Assembly (NCBI GenBank): GCA_017472375.1
Contig: JAFUQL010000051.1
Location: forward strand, 1 to 8,938
Direction: 5' to 3'
Length of the DNA stretch: 8,938 nt
Source of the DNA: Oscillospiraceae bacterium
Lineage (GTDB): Bacteria; Bacillota; Clostridia; Oscillospirales; Ruminococcaceae
In this document: piece after piece, positions 5,295-8,938 of the stretch
Numbering within the stretch: the stretch's first letter is position 1
Layout: every line of letters starts with the position of its first letter
Notes under the pieces: generated by a model
The model's input: only the letters and a program-made list of their open reading frames with translations
Database searches by the model: none
Told to the model about the DNA's origin: nothing
Made by a program: the position numbers and the translations under genes

Positions 5295-5744
5295 TTACCA
5301 CTCGTCCGTGTCCAGGATGAGGGTGATGGGGCCGTCGTTCACCAGTTCGATCTGCATATCGGCGCCAAATTCGCCGTGCTGCACATCGGCCAGCCCCTGC
5401 CGGCCGATCTGTTCCAGAAACAGATCGTAGGCGTCGGTGGAGAGGGGCTGCCGGGCCGCGTGGGTGAAGCTGGGCCGCTTGCCCTTGCGGGAATCGCCGT
5501 AGAGGGTGAAGTTGCTCACCACCAGAGCCGAATAGCCCAGCTCCACGGCGCTCAGGTTCAGCTTGCCATCTGCATCCGGGAAGATGCGCAGGTGCGCGCA
5601 TTTCTCCGCCAACTTGGGTACCACGTCCAGCGTGTCGGTCTCCCGCACGCCCAGCAGGATGACCAGACCCGGCCCGATGGTGCGGGGCTCGCCTCCATTC
5701 ACCACCACACTGGCGCGGCTCACGCGCTGCAGTACTGCTCGCAT
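5295..5744 (-). CDS. dtd: D-aminoacyl-tRNA deacylase (DTD, 149 aa)
   Basis: The enzyme hydrolyses D-amino acids (classically D-Tyr) and glycine from mischarged tRNA, acting as a homodimer in the cytoplasm. It has full family length and begins MRAVLQRVSRASVVVNG. Key motifs are SNFTLYGD (77-84; the family form is S-Q-F-T-L, so Asn replaces the usual Gln), the family GxFGAxM (124-130) and NDGPIT (136-141), the Gly-cisPro motif that gives chiral proofreading across the dimer. The ATG at 5744 has AAGGGGGA upstream and lies 24 nt after the relA stop, the usual relA-dtd order in Bacillota. Co-transcription with relA is likely. Confidence 0.95.
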   Translation of the reverse strand: MRAVLQRVSRASVVVNGGEPRTIGPGLVILLGVRETDTLDVVPKLAEKCAHLRIFPDADGKLNLSAVELGYSALVVSNFTLYGDSRKGKRPSFTHAARQPLSTDAYDLFLEQIGRQGLADVQHGEFGADMQIELVNDGPITLILDTDEW

Positions 5745-5768
5745 AGTCGTTCCCCCTTGTAAGGTATA

Positions 5769-7955
5769 TCAGGTACGGGTCACGGAAATGACGCCGCGGA
5801 TCTTCCGCAGCTTGCTGACCACGTTGTTCAGATGCTCGGTGTTGGCGATGCCCACCGTCACATTCATATAGGCCTTGTCGTTGGCGCCCTGGCGGGCGTT
5901 CATGGCGTAGATGGGCACGCGCAGGTCGGCAAGACCCGTGGCCACCTCGCCCAGCAGGCCGTCCCGGTCCTCGGCATAGATCTCGAGAGCCGCCTTGAAG
6001 TGCTCCTTGGGGATGGCGTTCTCCTCCCAGTAGGCCTTGACCCAGCGGGCAGAATTCTCCGGGTGGGCCATGCTCTGCTGGGCGTTGGCACAGTCCCGCT
6101 TGTGGATGGACACACCGAACCCTCGGGTGATAAAGCCCACGATCTTGTCGCCGGGCAGGGGGCTGCAGCACTTGGCGAACTTCACCAGACAGTTGTCGAT
6201 GCCCTCCACCACCACGCCGTCCTTGGTGTGGGTGCGGTGGATGGGCACGTCCTCCATGGTAAATGCCTTGGCGGCCTCGGCCTCCCGCAGGCGGCTGTAC
6301 TCGTCCTTCAGCTTGCCCATCAGGCGGCTGATCTGCAGGCCGCCGTAGCCGATGGCGGCGTACAGCTCCTCGGCGCTGTTCAGCCGCTGGCGGCGGGCGA
6401 TCTCCGCCATGAATTCATCCCACTTCTCGGGGGGCACGTTGATGAGGGCACGGCGCATCTCGCGCTCCAGCGCGGCGCGGCCCTCCTGAATGTTCTCCTC
6501 GCGGCGCTCCCGCTTGAACCAGTTGCGGATCTTGTTTTTGGCGCCGCTGGTCACCACGATCTTCAGCCAGTCGCGGCTGGGACCCTTGTCGGCAGGGCCG
6601 GTGATGATCTCGATGATCTCGCCGGTGACCACCTTGTGGTCGATGGGCACGATCTTGCTGTTCACCTTGGCGCCAGTCATACGGTTGCCCACGGCCGAAT
6701 GGATGGCGTAGGCGAAGTCGATGACGGTGGCGCCGGCAGGCAGGTTGATGACGTCGCCACGGGGGGTGAAGGCAAAGACCTCCTCGGGCAGCAGGTCGCC
6801 CTTCAGGTCACGCAGAATGTCGCCCACGTCGCTGGAATCCCGCTGGCTCTCCAGAAGCTGGCGCACCCATGCAAGGCGGGTGTCCAGGTTGTTGCTCTTG
6901 CCGTTGCTCTGCACGCCGGCCTTGTACTTCCAGTGGGCGGCAACGCCGTACTCCGCCACCTGATCCATCTCCCAAGTGCGGATCTGCACCTCAAAAGGCA
7001 GAGCCTCATGGCCCAGCACGGTGGTGTGCAGAGACTGGTACATATTGGGCTTGGGAGTGGAGATGTAGTCCTTGAAGCGGTTGGGCAGCGGGTGGAACAT
7101 GTCGTGGATGACGCCCAGTGCGTTGTAGCACTCGGCCACGGTGTCCAGAATGATGCGCACCGCGTAGACGTCGTAGATCTCATCAAACTCCTTCTGGTGC
7201 ATGATGGTCTTGCGGTAAATGCCGTAGATGCTCTTGACCCGGCGCTTGATGGTGGCGTTAGCGATGCCGTTCTCCTCCAGCCGCTCGTGGATGGAGGCAG
7301 AGACCTGCTCCAGGAACTCGTTGCCCCGGTGCTTGGCCAGCTGCTCCCGGATCTCGTCGTAGCCCACGGGATCCAGATAGTGCAGGCTGCGGTCCTCCAG
7401 TTCCTCCTTGATGCTGCTGATGCCCAGACGGTGGGCGATGGGCGCGTAGACCTCCATGGTCTCCTTGGCCTTGTCACGGCGCTTCTGCTCAGGCCAGCCG
7501 TCGCCGGTGCGCATATTGTGCAGGCGGTCGCACAGCTTGATGATCATCACCCGCACGTCTTGGCTCATGGCCAGCAGCATCTTGCGCAGGTTCTCGGCCT
7601 GCTGCTCCTCCATGGAGGAGAATTTCAGCTGGGTCAGCTTGGTGACGCCATCCACCAGAAGAGACACATCTGCGCCGAATTTGCTGGTCAGCTCGGCGGT
7701 GGTGACGATGGTGTCCTCCACCACGTCGTGCAGGATTCCGGCGGTGACTGTCTCGGAATCCATGCCCAGGTCCACCAGCAGGCAGGCCACCTGCAGAGGA
7801 TGGCAAATATAGGGCTCACCGCTGCGGCGGCGCTGGTCACCATGTGCTTCGGCGGCCAGCTCATAGGCCTTGCGGATCATCTCGATGTTATAGGGCTTGC
7901 CGGACGCCTCGATCCTCTGGGCAAGGTCCTCATAGGTGATAAAATAGTCGGCCAT
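5769..7955 (-). CDS. relA: Bifunctional (p)ppGpp synthetase/hydrolase of the RelA/SpoT (Rel) family
   Basis: Makes and degrades the alarmone (p)ppGpp and so runs the stringent response at the ribosome. Residue numbers below count from the alternative ATG at 7961, 2 codons further upstream. The N-terminal HD hydrolase domain shows His54, His78-Asp79 (GILHDVVEDT) and Asp145 (CDRLHNMR), all intact. The synthetase domain has RFKD (295-298; the positively charged form linked to bifunctional Rel rather than the ExDD of synthetase-only RelA), YQSLHTTV (308-315) and EVQIRT (324-329). A TGS domain (about 394-455) with EVFAFTPRGD, a zinc-finger-like region with CCSP (598-601) and a C-terminal ACT/RRM domain (about 655-730) complete the usual layout of about 730 residues. 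The start at 7955 (MADYFITY) is favoured because the upstream GGAGG sits 7 nt away, whereas the ATG at 7961 would leave 1 nt; the 7961 start would overlap the recJ stop as ATGA. It follows recJ directly. Confidence 0.95.
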   Translation of the reverse strand: MADYFITYEDLAQRIEASGKPYNIEMIRKAYELAAEAHGDQRRRSGEPYICHPLQVACLLVDLGMDSETVTAGILHDVVEDTIVTTAELTSKFGADVSLLVDGVTKLTQLKFSSMEEQQAENLRKMLLAMSQDVRVMIIKLCDRLHNMRTGDGWPEQKRRDKAKETMEVYAPIAHRLGISSIKEELEDRSLHYLDPVGYDEIREQLAKHRGNEFLEQVSASIHERLEENGIANATIKRRVKSIYGIYRKTIMHQKEFDEIYDVYAVRIILDTVAECYNALGVIHDMFHPLPNRFKDYISTPKPNMYQSLHTTVLGHEALPFEVQIRTWEMDQVAEYGVAAHWKYKAGVQSNGKSNNLDTRLAWVRQLLESQRDSSDVGDILRDLKGDLLPEEVFAFTPRGDVINLPAGATVIDFAYAIHSAVGNRMTGAKVNSKIVPIDHKVVTGEIIEIITGPADKGPSRDWLKIVVTSGAKNKIRNWFKRERREENIQEGRAALEREMRRALINVPPEKWDEFMAEIARRQRLNSAEELYAAIGYGGLQISRLMGKLKDEYSRLREAEAAKAFTMEDVPIHRTHTKDGVVVEGIDNCLVKFAKCCSPLPGDKIVGFITRGFGVSIHKRDCANAQQSMAHPENSARWVKAYWEENAIPKEHFKAALEIYAEDRDGLLGEVATGLADLRVPIYAMNARQGANDKAYMNVTVGIANTEHLNNVVSKLRKIRGVISVTRT

Positions 7956-7957
7956 AT

Positions 7958-8938
7958 TCATTCCTCCATAGCGCGCAGGATGGGCGCGCTGGTCAGGTCC
8001 TTCTTCTCTTTGGTGGGCACCAGTGCAAACCGGTTGACCCCCTCCACCTGCCGCACGGTGATCAGGTCGAGCTGGGTCAGCGCCTCCAGGCTCACCAGCG
8101 TCTTTCCGGTCTGCCCCGCACCCAACTGGGCAAACAGCGGCTGCAGGTCGTCAGCAAACACCGCCCCGCTCTGCAGCTTGCGGTATACGGCCACCGTATC
8201 GCTGCGCTGCGGCTTCAGCACCGCGCGCTGCTGGGCCGTAAGGGCTGCACCGCAGCGGAACGCCTCGTACAACGCCGCCTGCCGGGCGGCTTCGTTGCCC
8301 AGGCCCGCCGGCCGCAATGCACGGATGCGGCCGGACAGCATCGGCCCGCTGCGCCCCTCGAACACCGAGAGCGCCACAGCGGCGTCCACCCGGTCGCCGG
8401 GTCCGTAGGGGATCTGCGCCGGGGTCACGCCGAAGTAGGCGGCGTACAGGGCGGATATCCCCTGCCGCAGACGGACACGGCTGTGCCGGCCGCTGTCGCC
8501 CATGGGGAACACCCCGTCCACCACCGCGTTCTCCACAAGGAACAGCGGCGCGGGGTTGCCGTGGCCGCAGGGCGCCAGATAGTCCAGCCCCTGCACCTCC
8601 TCCACGGTCAGGTCTTCCAGTTTCACCGGCACATCCAGCCGCAGCGGGGGCTGCACCGGCACCGGGTAGGTCTTGGCTGCCCAGTCGTTCAGGCGGCGGC
8701 GCAGCGCCTCTAGGTTCTCCTGCCGCACCGACAGGCCCGCTGCCAGGGCGTGCCCGCCGTAGCGAATGAGCAGATCCTTGCAGGCGGTGATGGCCTCGTG
8801 CAGGTGGAAGCCCTCCACACTGCGGCCGGAGCCCTTGCCCTCGCCGTCCTGATTGGTCACTACGATGGCAGGCCGCCCGTACTGCTCCACCAGGCGGCTG
8901 GCCACGATGCCGGTCACACCGGAATGGAAGTTTTCGCC
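7958..8938 (-). CDS. recJ: Single-stranded-DNA exonuclease RecJ, C-terminal two-fifths (5' end outside window)
   Basis: 326 residues of a RecJ 5'-3' single-stranded DNA exonuclease are present; the N-terminal DHH catalytic domain lies beyond the window. The segment opens with FHSGVTGIVASRLVEQYGRP, the DHHA1 region, followed by YGGHALAAGL, the GGH motif that helps bind metal and nucleotide, and SVRQENLEALRRRLN. The following LVENAVVDG and RHSRVRLRQG stretch looks like the DNA-binding OB domain, and the remaining about 130 residues match the extra C-terminal domain seen in many Bacillota RecJ proteins. RecJ works in recombination, mismatch and base-excision repair. It ends at TGA 7958-7960, overlapping a possible relA start, and is probably in the same transcript. 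Confidence 0.93.
   Translation of the reverse strand, partial: GENFHSGVTGIVASRLVEQYGRPAIVVTNQDGEGKGSGRSVEGFHLHEAITACKDLLIRYGGHALAAGLSVRQENLEALRRRLNDWAAKTYPVPVQPPLRLDVPVKLEDLTVEEVQGLDYLAPCGHGNPAPLFLVENAVVDGVFPMGDSGRHSRVRLRQGISALYAAYFGVTPAQIPYGPGDRVDAAVALSVFEGRSGPMLSGRIRALRPAGLGNEAARQAALYEAFRCGAALTAQQRAVLKPQRSDTVAVYRKLQSGAVFADDLQPLFAQLGAGQTGKTLVSLEALTQLDLITVRQVEGVNRFALVPTKEKKDLTSAPILRAMEE
7963..7967 (-). promoter_or_regulatory. Ribosome binding site GGAGG that decides the relA start
   Basis: GGAGG on the minus strand lies inside the last codons of recJ. It is 7 nt before the ATG at 7955 but only 1 nt before the ATG at 7961. Good spacing favours 7955. The overlap couples relA translation to recJ. 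Confidence 0.65.

Noticed and set aside
4584..5762. 392-codon plus-strand open frame opposite the hydrolase and dtd
   Set aside because: Covers two intact opposite-strand genes with full catalytic motifs and has no features of its own.
5236..6171. 311-codon minus-strand open frame overlapping dtd and the end of relA
   Set aside because: Same strand but a different frame from dtd and relA, both of which are clearly coding; the translation is Arg/Gly/Pro-rich noise.
5832..8408. 858-codon plus-strand open frame opposite relA and recJ
   Set aside because: It lies exactly opposite intact, motif-rich genes. High G/C at third codon positions keeps the mirror frame open. The protein is low-complexity (Val/Leu/Ala/Gly/His rich) without recognisable motifs and lacks a convincing ribosome site.
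1..8938. CRISPR array, insertion sequence, prophage or tRNA gene
   Set aside because: I found no regularly spaced repeats, transposase or phage motifs, or cloverleaf-like sequence by eye on either strand. Gene order and composition look like ordinary chromosome.

Overview
The window looks like chromosomal DNA of a GC-rich anaerobic member of the Bacillota (Clostridia). The best guess is the Oscillospiraceae/Ruminococcaceae group around Faecalibacterium, Gemmiger and Subdoligranulum. This rests on strong G/C use at third codon positions, AGGAGG-type ribosome binding sites, and the gene order recJ, relA, dtd, MBL hydrolase, hemZ. The genus-level guess comes from overall feel, not from a search. 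Every gene I can support lies on the minus strand, so transcription runs from high to low coordinates. The long plus-strand open frames are mirror images of these genes.

The main block in reading order is as follows. The 3' part of recJ (8938-7958) overlaps relA (7955 or 7961 to 5769). dtd (5744-5295) follows 24 nt after relA. A 114-nt gap leads to a glyoxalase-II-like metallo-beta-lactamase hydrolase (5180-4590). hemZ starts 4 nt later at 4585. A uridine/nucleoside kinase (3171-2242) overlaps the far end of hemZ by 35 nt. This is mostly a housekeeping cluster: DNA repair, stringent response, D-aminoacyl-tRNA proofreading, a thiol-ester or related hydrolase, a radical-SAM porphyrin enzyme and pyrimidine salvage.

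Downstream lie a small coiled-coil/zinc-ribbon protein (2128-1700), a GC-rich hairpin that probably ends its transcript (1533-1574), an AAA/ABC-type ATPase (1507-776), and the start of an ABC-transporter lipoprotein (483-1, cut by the window edge). The lipoprotein gene has a near-consensus sigma-A promoter at 602-630, set inside a 47-bp inverted repeat.

Two genes have broken or recoded reading frames. hemZ carries an in-frame TAG at 3374-3376, after which the same frame continues with recognisable HemZ-like sequence for 78 more codons. The zinc-ribbon gene stops at a CTC-TGA, but a well-formed +1 frame continues for 38 codons and ends just before the terminator hairpin. Either could be a mutation, a sequencing error or true recoding. 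I see no CRISPR array, insertion sequence, tRNA, rRNA or new multi-gene system; the region is otherwise ordinary.
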